Assembly (NCBI GenBank): GCA_963556255.1 | Contig: OY744606.1 | Location: 755,717-819,716, forward strand | Length of the DNA stretch: 64,000 nucleotides | Reading direction: 5' to 3' | Origin: Allolobophora icterica | Lineage: Eukaryota > Annelida > Clitellata > Crassiclitellata > Lumbricidae | Shown: positions 1 through 10,300 of the stretch, in pieces | How positions within the stretch are numbered: the first letter of the stretch is position 1 | Layout: each line of letters begins with the position of its first letter | Position numbers and translations under genes: made by a program | The notes under the pieces: generated by a model | Told to the model about the DNA's origin: nothing | Database searches by the model: none | The model's input: only the letters and a program-made list of their open reading frames with translations

Positions 1-131
1 TTTTCGCTAATTACTGTAGTATAATACAACAGTACTTTATCACACAATCACCCTGGATTGAAAGTTGGAGCCCCAGATACTGTTCCCACGAAGAAACAGA
101 GTGTCCTTGCTAAATTTTGCAGGGCATTATA

Positions 132-706
132 GCAGGGACGTCATTTGGGGGGGGTAGGTGGTATCCCCCTCGATTTTTTGAAAAAGTTAAAAGGATGAAA
201 CAAGAAAAGAAGGAAGAATAAAGGGGTAACAAAGAAAAATTGTTACTCAAATTCAGAGAATTATTATATACTATGGAGAAAACTAGAGTTTGCATAGCTT
301 TTTACACAAGTATTTTTGCAAGTATAAATAAATTCATCAAAACCTAATTATATTAAGTGACAATATGCACACTTGCACACATCATGCAGCATTGGCTTTA
401 CAGTTTTTTCTCATGTAGACAAATACAAAACTTATCAAGCTGGCCAAGTTCCATGGCGGCGATCACGGAGGTCGAGGGGGACAAGACCCCACCTTTAACA
501 ACGGGGGACACACTATACAGGTGTTCCCTCCAAATTAAGAAACACCTAAAAAGGTAAAAAAAAGTTTGTGTGAGTGTGAAAGAATTTTCACCTCTTTTTA
601 CCAGGTCAGTTCAAAAGTGTCCCTTGTCCCTCCCCACCTGTCAAACAAGATCGCTGCCAGTGCGGTGCCCCTCCCCCCCCCGTAAACAGTGAAACGACGT
701 CCCTGC
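132..706. mobile_element. Candidate TIR element enclosing a second MITE
   Basis: An 11-bp perfect inverted repeat, GCAGGGACGTC at 132-142 and its complement at 696-706, bounds about 575 bp. A TTATA word lies just outside each end and could be a target duplication. The interior has a G-run near the left end mirrored by a C-run near the right end, and contains MITE copy 1 (455-658). No transposase frame is present, so it would be non-autonomous. The superfamily is not recognised. Confidence 0.45.
455..658 (+). mobile_element. MITE with GGCGGCGATC ends, copy 1
   Basis: It starts with GGCGGCGATC and ends with GATCGCTGCC, an imperfect inverted repeat. Inside are words shared with the other copies: a purine-rich stretch with GGGGGACAAG, CCACCTTTAA, a run of A, then CCAGGTCAGTTCAAAA and CACCTGTCAAACAAGATCG. 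It has no coding capacity and is probably a non-autonomous DNA transposon. Confidence 0.65.
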
Positions 707-1068
707 CTTATAGTCTAGTTGTAAATGACATTTAACCAGGAACTTAGCAAGCTATAGGCCTAATTGCGCTCTGTGCCAAGCTTTAATATAGCGCCCCCCG
801 GATCAAATTAACAAATTACTACTAAATTTGCCTGCACTAGGCCTATCAGGTAGGCTATCTATTAATATTATACACTTTTATTTGTTGTTACTTAATTTTA
901 TTACATTTATTTCATATTTCAAGATAAAGTAATTAGTTTAATAATTAAATTAATTTAAATCATTTCGTCAGTTGCGCCCAGTTCCACGGCACCGCTGGAA
1001 CACCCCTCGCTACGATACTGCATTTAACATCACATAGGCCTATACGCTAGCGCAGAGAGCGCCTTTGA

Positions 1069-1074
1069 TTTATT
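1069..1074 (-). terminator. Possible polyadenylation signal of the small membrane protein gene
   Basis: AATAAA on the minus strand (TTTATT on the plus strand), about 225 bp past the stop codon at 1298. Confidence 0.35.
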
Positions 1075-1297
1075 TGCTCCGTCAGAAGCGGCGCTATATA
1101 ATTGTCCAATTACAACTACCTCGACCGGTAATCGAAATGCGTGGACGAGGGAAGTAACGGGGAAAATCGTCTTGCAGAGAGTATAAGTTGAGGGTCGTCG
1201 GATGTGGTTCATCGGGCGTGTTTCAGTCTGTAGGCTAGATCTTCTGTGAAGTACCCGCGGGCGGTTTAGAGCTCTCTGCGTGGGTGTCGTCCTCTTC

Positions 1298-1522
1298 CTA
1301 GCACATAGGGCTTCCGGAGACAGCTTTCTCGGCGCAGACGAGGGGCAGGAGAACGGCCTCGTAGACGATGTCGATGAGAGGAACGCAGCCGCTGCAGCAG
1401 GCTTTCCACGGCAACAGGATGACGTAGATGGGGCACATGATCATCGAGATGGGCCAGGCGAAGAAGACGAGAACGATCAGCCATAAGAACATCCAACCAC
1501 ATCCAGCGTCGCAGCCACACAT
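1298..1522 (-). CDS. Small cysteine-rich single-pass membrane protein (74 aa)
   Basis: The frame starts at the ATG whose A is at 1522 and ends with TAG at 1298-1300. The protein has a short Cys/Gly-rich N-terminus (MCGCDAGCGW), a hydrophobic segment at about residues 11-38, a CCSGC cluster, and the tail LPLVCAEKAVSGSPMC. Codon use is strongly C-ending (ATC, GTC, TTC, TGC, GCC), like the CoREST and Rab exons and unlike the AT-rich flanks, which supports real coding. Minus-strand AATAAA lies at 1069-1074, about 225 bp after the stop. A 52-bp intron in the 5' UTR (donor after 1643, acceptor before 1590) is possible. The layout resembles unnamed short Cys-rich transmembrane peptides seen in other invertebrates; I do not know a function. 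Confidence 0.6.
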   Translation of the reverse strand: MCGCDAGCGWMFLWLIVLVFFAWPISMIMCPIYVILLPWKACCSGCVPLIDIVYEAVLLPLVCAEKAVSGSPMC

Positions 1523-1664
1523 CGTCACGCTTCGTTGGACCTTGTCTTACAGATAGTGATGGCGGTGATGAAGACCGCTTGCACACCCTTCTGCACAGAT
1601 AATACAACTCTATCATAATCATTAAATAGTAACTTTTCTTACCTCGTCACCCAAGTCGTAAATA

Positions 1665-1765
1665 GATTAGTAATCGTAATCTCAAGATTTCTACAGCGCC
1701 CAAAAAGCGAAGTCGTCGGAACCGTCTTATTCACGGGTTCTCATTCAAGACAAAATTGATAGACA
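1665..1765 (-). repeat. Interspersed repeat fragment (shared with about 20085-20175)
   Basis: The stretch around GTAATCGTAATCTC, ATTTCTACAGCGCCC, AAGTCG and GGAACC recurs at 20085-20175 with small differences. Read on the minus strand it ends in GGCGCTGTAGAAAT, a variant of the 3' end seen on many repeats in this window. Confidence 0.5.
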
Positions 1766-1809
1766 GGTATGGTCAATTTGTTTCCAGGTCAAGCAGTGAG
1801 TAATCTAGA

Positions 1810-2110
1810 CGTCTTTGGGGGGGAACTTTCCCCCCCCAGGATTGATGTTTCCCCCCCCCCAGAGGCGAGCAATATTACAATGTACAGACCGTCAGGGGAG
1901 GAAAAATCCCCCCCAGGATCGATGTGGATACATGGTTTCCCCCCCCCAGAGAGATGGATTCCTAAAAAAAAAAGGGTCATCAACTTTTTTCGAAGATGAA
2001 AAGTGGAAAAATTTTGGAAAAGTCTGAAACTTTTTAAAGATGGAAGAAAAAATTTTTTGTCAATTGTTTGCTCCCCCCAGAAACCTGGTTTCCCCTCCCA
2101 GACGAGGGGG
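1810..2110. repeat. Poly-G/poly-C rich repeat with internal duplication
   Basis: G and C runs of 7-10 bases alternate with short unique words. The unit around CCCCCCAGGATTGATG is followed about 80-105 bp later by CCCCCCAGGATCGATG, suggesting a duplicated unit. The C-runs could form unusual structures, but nothing here is coding. Confidence 0.4.
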
Positions 2111-2272
2111 ACTAGATTAAACACTGCAGGTCAAGGTCCAAAGGGTCAGGTAGGCTGATAGTCAGATGGCTACGGTGGATGGTGTTTAGAATTGAAGCAG
2201 AGAGAGGTAAAGGGGAAGATGACCGAGGAATCAGGATAGAATTTTGCGAGAGTAGTTTAACTTTTGAGCATG

Positions 2273-2479
2273 GGCGGCGATCCCGGGGGTCGAGTGGGAC
2301 AAGACCCCCACCTTTAAGAGTGGGGGGACACACCATACATTTGACCCTCACAGTTTGAAGAAACACCAAAAAATGTCAACAGCTTTTTAACCTCTTTTTT
2401 GACCAGGTCAGTTCAAAACTCTTTTTTTGACCAGATCGGTTCTAAAGTGTCCCCCTACCTGTCAAACAAGATCGCCGCG
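2273..2479 (+). mobile_element. MITE with GGCGGCGATC ends, copy 2
   Basis: Left end GGCGGCGATC, right end GATCGCCGC, 207 bp. It is collinear with copy 1 through the CCCACCTTTAA, ACACCATACAT, GACCAGGTCAGTTCAAAA and CCTGTCAAACAAGATCG words. The segment with GACCAG(A/G)TC is duplicated inside this copy. Confidence 0.7.
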
Positions 2480-2992
2480 AGTGGTTTGGAGTGAAAGACC
2501 CGCGAAGAGATAGCAATGAGGTGTCCGGGTAGTTTAGATGTTACTGAAAGCATTTAGGGCCTACATAGCCTATAGGGCCTATAGGCGCCTAGCTAAATAA
2601 CACATTTTAGTGTTCTGTAGATTTAGCCGTAGGCCCTATTTCCGTAAAACATGTTGACCCCAAAGTTGGTGTGAATTAAATTTGGATTTGTGTAGGTTTG
2701 GCTTGCGAGGATCAAAAATTCGAATCAGAACGGTAACATTTTCGGCAGTTGGTTTTCGCTTTCTGAACCACGAGTTTCACGTGGATTTCGTTGATCTAAT
2801 TTCCAAATTATCTGATCCTTAAGTTAGATTTCGTCCGCTCACACGGTAATTAGGTTGCGCTAATCGATGATTGACGCATTATGCTTTTATAATATGTTTA
2901 CTTTTTATATAACTTCTTGTAGGCTATAGAGCCGTCATCAAAATTCATGGCGCATCTGTCGATGGTGGTTGGTTCAAGCACTGGCGGCGATC

Positions 2993-3183
2993 TTGTTTGA
3001 CAGGTGGGGGTGGGGGGGTGGACACTTGAACTGATCTGGTGAAAAAAGGTTTGAACTGATCTGCTCAAAATTGTTTTACCCTATTTTGGGTTTCTTCAAA
3101 ATGTGGGGGTCCAATATATGGTGTGTCCCCCACTGTTGAAGGTGGGGGTTCTTGTCCCCATCGACCCCCCTTGGATCGCCGCC
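2993..3183 (-). mobile_element. MITE with GGCGGCGATC ends, copy 3 (inverted)
   Basis: It starts GGCGGCGATCTTGTTTGACAG and ends GATCGCCGCC, with internal words in reverse-complement order relative to copies 1 and 2. It is 191 bp with no coding capacity. Confidence 0.7.
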
Positions 3184-3327
3184 CCTGGTTCCAAGTGAAG
3201 TCTAAGTCACAATTCATCACAGAGGTCAGAGGTCGAAAACCTATAAATCAGAGAAACCAGAAGTCGAGCTCGACGGTAAGCCAGTTGAAGGAAATGTAGG
3301 CCCTAATTATGTATAAGTAGGCTATAT

Positions 3328-3553
3328 TATTATTCCGGATATTTCTATAGCGCATCTCGAAGTCTACTACTACTCAGAGGCGCTCCCGACTACAGCATTT
3401 GATACTGTGCCGGAATTTTCACGCCGAAGCGCCACGAGCAATTGGGAGTGAAGGACTTGTCCAAGGTCCGTACGCAGCGGCTAGAGTGGGATTCGAACCT
3501 GCAACCCTCCGGTCACAAGGCGCCGAACTTACCACTGAGCCACCACGACCCAC
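3328..3553 (-). mobile_element. tRNA-derived SINE, family A, minus copy
   Basis: Read on the minus strand it opens with GGTGGCTCAGTGGTAAG (A box), continues with GGTTCGAATCCC (B box), and ends with a GCGCTATAGAAAT-type tail followed by CCGGAATAAT. It matches the plus-strand copy at 9411-9641 almost base for base. It lies next to MITE copy 5. Confidence 0.75.
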
Positions 3554-3563
3554 AATAGTCTGT

Positions 3564-3900
3564 GGCGGCGATCTTGTCTGAGAGGTGGGGGGGGGCAAAG
3601 TCGGCCATGGTCTGGTCGATGACCTTCTCTTAGGAATTCGTCTCCACAAAAACTTGATCGCTTTTCTACGAATTCATCTCCCAAAAAGCTGATGACCTTT
3701 TTTTTAGTCAATCACCTCTTTTTTCAACTTTTTCGGGTCTCCCAACAACAATGTGATTACCTTATTACCTTTTCTTTAGGAATTCGTCTAGAAAATTTAT
3801 TACCTTTTTAAAAAATTTATCCCCAAAAAATTTCATGACTTTTTTACGAATTTCTTCTTGCTTTCTGAGAATTTTCGGGGGGGGACACTTCTGCTCAAAA
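3564..3900 (+). mobile_element. MITE with GGCGGCGATC end, copy 5 (partial or rearranged)
   Basis: The left end GGCGGCGATCTTGTC is clear at 3564. The interior is expanded by repeated GGAATTCGTCT / GAATTCATCTC-like units and the right end cannot be placed. It begins a few bases from the head of SINE A. Confidence 0.4.
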
Positions 3901-4720
3901 ATAGCTTTTTTTTTTACCTCATCTCGTCAAAAAGGCAGTCAAAACCCTCACGCCTGAATGTCGAGACTTACCTCAAATATCGTGCAAAATCAATGAATTC
4001 GGTTAATTCCAACGTCGAAAGCCGGTGTCGGTTGAAATTGTCGGAAAACGATGTGTTTAGAGCGATGTTGTTCGCAATAGAGACCGCACCAATTGGTAAT
4101 GACCTGTGTGCAGTGCAATACCCAATTGCGTCACGTAACACCTAGTTCTGTTGAGACGAAGACTGTCATGGTAGCAGAAACAAACTGGCCAGCAGAACTA
4201 CTCCCCCGCCAGGGATTTCGCAGCGAACAATGAAGCGTGACCGAAGAATTTAGCTGAGAAGAACAGGACTGTTGACTTGTACTTAACTTTTCGGCTTGTA
4301 TGTAATGTGGGCAGATCACTAATAAATGCTTAGTTGGTAGCTTATGTAAAATAAACATAACCCTGACAGGCAGCCACACAGACAAATGGATAGAGACACA
4401 TACACACACGCGGACGAGTGAAGTCAGCAGCAGTCGTTATATAGAATCACAATCACTCTTACTTATCTGGACATTACATAGCTCATTTTACGCATCTCTT
4501 GCAACATCTATTATCATACAATTTATAAGTATTAACAACTTTATGTAACTAAATACACCGCAATAGCGCATTCTACGTTGTGTAAATTACTGTAGGCCTA
4601 CCCTGTTAGAATTCCCACACTGATTCCACCAATATTGAAGTGAAAGTACAGCACTAATATATATATTCATAGAACATTTAACTGATAGGCTAAACGTATT
4701 TATTTAAGATTCATTCATTC
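3901..4720. other. Non-coding stretch, nothing recognised
   Basis: AT-rich sequence without splice-compatible conserved frames, tandem repeats or terminal repeats that I can support. Short open frames here have no coding signature. Confidence 0.4.
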
Positions 4721-4726
4721 ATTCAT

Positions 4727-4905
4727 TCGAAGATTTATATAGCGCCCCTTCAAGGGAACTACTCAAGAGGCGCTCCCGACACCAGCACGTTCATATGACA
4801 GTTTTAAGATTTGCAAGCAATAGGCCAGGGTCACCCCAGGGCACATGCCGAGCTCTAAGGGAAGTCTATTCCAGACTACCGGGCCCACCACTCATAGTAC
4901 TATAC
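4727..4905 (-). repeat. Interspersed repeat with GGCGCTATATAAAT end
   Basis: A CATT microsatellite at 4711-4728 precedes ATTTATATAGCGCC at 4733-4746. On the minus strand the repeat runs leftward and ends in GGCGCTATATAAAT. The body has GGCGCTCCCGACACCAGCA, similar to the SINE A body (GGAGCGCCTC). It is probably a degraded SINE. Confidence 0.45.
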
Positions 4906-5479
4906 CTATAATCATATTGTAGTTATATTAGTCGTGTATTATCGCATACACGGTGCGTTTAGTTATATTAACTTGCATTTTATAAATCATCATAAACTAA
5001 TAAATAATCATAATACTAAGTTTATGTAAGCTTTACGCTGATATCGACAAGGTCATTAACACATCAGAGTCCTATTTTCCAAAATATGTGAAACACTACA
5101 ATAAGTCTTGGCAATGACGTACAAAATAGTAAATATCTCGAGACACGACATTTGGACATTTACAACATCATTTACCAACATCATTTAATGATAGAAAAAG
5201 ATTGAAATAAAGAAAACAACTTCAGACTCAACATGGGGCCATATTGCATCAGGTTAGTATTTCATAAGTGAGCCTGGAACCCAAGATCCGTAATGCTGAT
5301 CCGTCAGTCCAGCATCAATTTGTATTAGTGTTCTGTGCTTCTGACAATTATCATCAGAATTTTTGCAACAGCATAGTAAAATGCTACAGAACACTCGAGT
5401 GCCCAAATTCCTGTGCGGTACTTACACCTACATGTACAGTACAGTAATTACCAACAGTCCATTACATAATCAGATGGCA

Positions 5480-5720
5480 ATAATAATAATAATAAGACGA
5501 TTTGTATAGCGCCGTAGCACAGCTGAGGCAGAAGAAAAGGGCGCTGTACACGAGTTAAAAAAAATCAATGACACTCATAGGATGGTTTAGAAAGATAGGT
5601 CTTCCGCTGTCTCCAGAGACGGTGCATTCTACACAGGGTCAGGAAGACTGTGCCATGCAGCGGTCCAGCGACAGAGAAGGAACCGTTGCCAAACCTAGTA
5701 CCGGGTAGTTGATTTCTTGA
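5480..5720 (-). repeat. SINE-like repeat with GGCGCTATACAAAT end and TTA tail
   Basis: On the minus strand the body runs from about 5720 to 5500 and ends GGCGCTATACAAATCGTC followed by a TTA microsatellite (5479-5495). This is the usual look of a SINE 3' end. I cannot see an RNA polymerase III promoter in this copy. Confidence 0.5.
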
Positions 5721-6999
5721 TGAGGGTCGTAGACTCGTAGTCAACATCTGCTACTTGATGTTAGTAACTGACTAGGAGTTTTGATAAATCAAAAACTCCT
5801 ATATAAACACGATAGTGTTCTGATATGCGAACACATCTGCAGTGTTGATAGATCAATACACTATTGTGCAAACATAACAATAGCACAGTTGCAGAGTTGA
5901 TAGAGCAACATGCAACTGTTTAAACACAAAAAACATCGTACTTGCAGCATTAAAGAATTAATATGTTACTGTAACACATTTTCAGTGTTGGTATCTTCAC
6001 ATGCTATATTGGCAACACAATAAAATCCACCTCCTTTACACACTGCATCAGATCACATTTTTTTCTAACTCATACCATACATCAAGACTTGAATCGCAGT
6101 CATAGTAGAGGTAAGCCAGTTCCTTTCAATAAGTCATTGTAAAGGTGAACAGTGTAATCTCTGATCATTTAATGCACGCCATCGCAACTGATCAACCAGA
6201 CACAAGCCAAGCTTGAATGACTTTACAGCCAAGTGTAATATAATCATAGCACATTTGCAGTTTTTAGGTCATATTGCTAGGTCCAGAGCACCTCTGACAA
6301 GTTTCTCTAAGGTGGATTATGATTACACCAACAGCTGAAGTTGAACACAATAGCAATCAAATAATAGAATGTTTCACTGTCGAGATCTACAGCGCAGTCC
6401 TAGTCATGAAGATTAAGTACCACATGAAACAAGTTGCAAGATGTACGTAAAGCCACTTCATTACATCCTAAATTCAATGCTTATTTTAGCAAAGCCTGAC
6501 GAACAGTTTATTTGACATCAAATCAACAGACAACAGTAGAAACTTAACCAAACCTAACTTCAGTTACAAACTGTAACTAGCCGAAGACAGGACTAGATAC
6601 TTCAAGCCACAACTTGACGGCTCAAAATGTTTTACTTGACTGTTTCACTTGACACCACAAACGGATCCTACGTTTCACTTGAAACAGACGAAGGGCGACT
6701 GTTTCACTGGATAATGTTAAACACCTAAACCAGACACTGTTCTGTTTGCTAAGCGAAACGTTTTGGCCCGAGCGGCTCCAGAAACGTTACAGGTGCAGGG
6801 CCGTTTCACTTGGCTGCTGAAACGGTTTAAGACGACAGGTTGGTTCCATGTTTGAACAGCGGAGGTGGTTGATGCAAAATCATTCGACTGTTCAGTGAAG
6901 TATTTCTGAAATAAGAATGGCATCAACTTGTTTCAGTTACTGCAGGATAGAACAAACCAAGCCAGGTTAAAAATGGACATTTCTTGCACGACAGCCTAG

Positions 7000-7262
7000 T
7001 GGTGAACATGCGAAACGGTCAACTGAAAAGTCAGAGGTTTAAACTTCCATGACCGCAGAGATTTGTTTAGTGATTTCTGCTCCATCTGCACCCTTAGCCA
7101 ACTCGGTTGCAATGAGTACACTGACTGTACACTGTCGGTGGGAAGATAGGATGGTGAGAGAGAGAGAGGACTGACCACTTGCTCTTATATGCCAAGGCTA
7201 AGAAAATGAAGTCGCTAGCACTGTATGCTCAAGGCTGCCTCTCGAGGTAAGCTTTATTAATA
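7000..7262 (+). mobile_element. SINE family B, degraded copy
   Basis: It shares with the 47445 and 61655 copies the words GCCTAGTGGT, TTTCTGCTCCATCTG, CTCGGTTGCAATGAGTACA, CCAAGGCTAAGAAAATGAAG and GGCTGCCTCTCGAG. The tRNA-like head is eroded. Confidence 0.55.
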
Positions 7263-7349
7263 ATAACACTCCTCGTCCTAGAAATCCTAAAGACGCTCCA
7301 TCGTCATCAACAAGCATCGAAAATGCATGACTAAAGCTGAAGATGAGTC

Positions 7350-10300
7350 TTACTTGACGGCCTGGTGAAGTATAGGTGGCTTATGAACGATTTCCGTAGA
7401 GTGGTGGCTTCCATGCCGACTGCCTCCAGAGAACTGCTTCATGAGTGGAGGAGGAGGAGGTGACGAAGATGTCGGATTTGCCATTTCACTTGCTGGACAA
7501 TCCACCTCCATCTGACAATTGAAAATAGAAAATCAAGGCACCTCAGAAAGTTGCTGGCCCCACGATCATCAATAGAACCAAGTGCAGCGTGTCCTGCTTT
7601 CTCCTCAGTCTGCAATGGTAATGGTAACTGAAAACTTATATAGCACTACTGAAGAGGAGCTTCCAATCTGTGTTTCAGTGGTAGCAAAATCAGTTCTGAG
7701 ATGGTAATGGGGATCGTTTGGTTCTGCAAGAATTGAACAAAAATCGTTATATGCAGCAGTCTCCCCTACAAGCACTGCCCGGCAGTTTTAAGTGGATTAT
7801 CTTGGCAAAAATATAAACTGCACAGAGGTCGTTAGAGGCGCTATATAAATGCTCTTCTTTCTCCTTTTTTAAGTCCATCGACCATTGGTTTTGGTCTCCG
7901 TCGTCTCACAGTATTCAGCACTGGCCTCTGTTCTGGGTCAAGATGTTCAACGCATGCCATCTGTCTTGCATCAGTCCTTGATGCTGTCTGGCCATTCTTT
8001 GCTTGGTCTAACTCTGACCACTCTGCCATCCGTTATTGTTTGACCATCTTGGTATTATCCCACCTGCAAATATGCCCCAAGAAAATAATTTTCCTTCTGC
8101 ACAATGTTTCAAATGTAGCCCACTATCTTCGTATGGCTGGATTTGTTCTTGGAAGGCGCTACACAAACTAATGCTACAACAGATTAATTATCGACTAATT
8201 ATTTATCGACCAATTATCTAATATTGTTTACTGACGTCGGTCGGACCGTCGTCAACGTTTTCCGTTTCTTTTCTTCCATGCTCGGCCTCGTATTCTCGCA
8301 GGACTGCGTCGAGGTTGTACTGAACTTGGAAGTTGTAGAAGAAATTCTGAACGAGATGCTCCGTCTTGTTTCCCAGGACCTCGGCGATCGCCGCAAAGTT
8401 CTTGCCGTATCTTCGAACTCCTAGAAGCATCAGTAGACAGGTATGGTAAATAAAAGTAATGCAAGGTATAACAAGGTTAGGTAAGGTAAACTCTGCCCTG
8501 TTGCATCTTATGTACAACTAGTGCTCTTTTATGGGCCGAGATATAGATGGTCACAGAAGTCCTAGAGAAGAAACTGGAACCCACGACAACACTGGTGATC
8601 GAGTGGAATCGTACCAATTCCATATTCTCTGCACATCATCAACGCAGAAATGCACAGGTGCAATACAGACCCGGTCTCAGGGACAACTGAAACAAAAGGA
8701 CCCTATCTGTTATAGCACTTCGCACGGTGCAATAGTAGGGAGGACCATGCTAGGTCATTCCAAGCCTCAATTTCTAGCCTGCCTACTAGCATGAAGACTA
8801 GTCGGACAACCAAGGCACACAAAAGCCCAGATGGTCTACAGTTCTTTCACGCACTAAACTGGAGCTACAGGCTCTGGAGGGGAGCCCAGGATAGGGACCG
8901 TTGGCAGAGTTGTGGAATGGCAACGCTCTACTTATGATGAGGCAGAGAGAAGGTAGGATCAGGTAGAGCAAGACAAGGCGACAGCAGCGCACAGTCAGTC
9001 TCTCTGTCTAGATATCATTCTATATTACCATTTAACCAAGTACCGACCAAAGAAAGTTTTACAAACCTTGTACTGCTAAAAGAAGTTCATCGTGAGTCCA
9101 TTTTGAGTTGACTGGTGTTTGATTCTGCAAGATGGGAGAAAACACCAATACAGTACAGAGAAGTCATTGGACTAGATAGACATGACAGATAAAACAACAC
9201 CGTACATGTACGTATGAACATACGTATGTCTCCATACACTCGACACAAGCACCTGTTATACACGTCAGAAAAGTGCCGTCTATGGTCGCGTGTCAGTCAG
9301 AATTCGCGTTTATGATGAAGCCACTTGAAGTGTTTTATAAAGATTCTCCTGTGTATCTCTTTGCACCTGTTAATTTTCATTAGATGCAGTGTTGAGTTTA
9401 TCCATAGTGGGGCGTGATGGCTCAGTGGTAAGTTCGGCGCCTTGTGACCTGGAGGGTTGCAGGTTCGAATCCCACTCTAGCCGCTGCGTACGGACCTTGG
9501 GCAAGTCCTTCACTCGCAATTGCTCGTAGCGCTTCGGCGTGAAAATTCCGGCACAGTATCAAATGCTGTAGTCGGGAGCGCCTCTGAGTAGTAGTTGACT
9601 TCGAGAGGCGCTATAGAAATAGAAAATATCCGGAATAATGAAGCATATAATTATTACCATTAGAAATTTAGAATGTCTCTGAGGTGGTCAAACTGTGGAG
9701 ATCTGGTGTAGACCCGCAGGACAGCCATCCCAGCAACCACCATCACCACCACTATCAGCACCACCATCACTATCAGCACTACGATAATCACCACCACCAC
9801 CTACAACCACTACCACCACAGCTACCACCATTTCAAGCACCACCACCATCATCACCTACTACCTCAGGAGGTCGAAGGAGATCGATGCCAATGGATGTCC
9901 GTTGTTTAAGTGCAGCAATCTCCTGCTTATTTGCAATGACCTGTACAGAAAAAACGTGACAATCAACAACAGTTTCCATAAATCTATTTCCTATGATTAC
10001 TGGCATAATTCAGGTTAAATAACTCTTACACAAGGAATATGCTGCAGCAGCATTCTCCAAAACGCACAAAGCAGAATTTGTTGTTATTCAGGAGATTTAA
10101 GCTATTTAAAACAAAATCACTGTTCATCAGTTAATCAGAACACCCATGCCCTTTAGGCTGCCAGCTGCTATCTAAGTAGAAATACCAGAGGCAGGACCCC
10201 AGCAGCTAGGACATTAAATGTCCTAAAGTTTTAAGCAATTCTTATTGCAAGAACTATATGATTCACCTGTATAAAAAATTCACACTTGGCATGGATATGT

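Noticed and set aside
1280..1622. Overlapping frames in other registers around 1.3-1.6 kb
   Set aside because: They are shadows of the 74-residue frame. Their codon use lacks the C-ending bias and they have no recognisable domain.
9411..9485. A functional tRNA gene
   Set aside because: The A and B boxes are good but the acceptor stem does not pair and a SINE body follows. The same unit recurs at 3328-3553.
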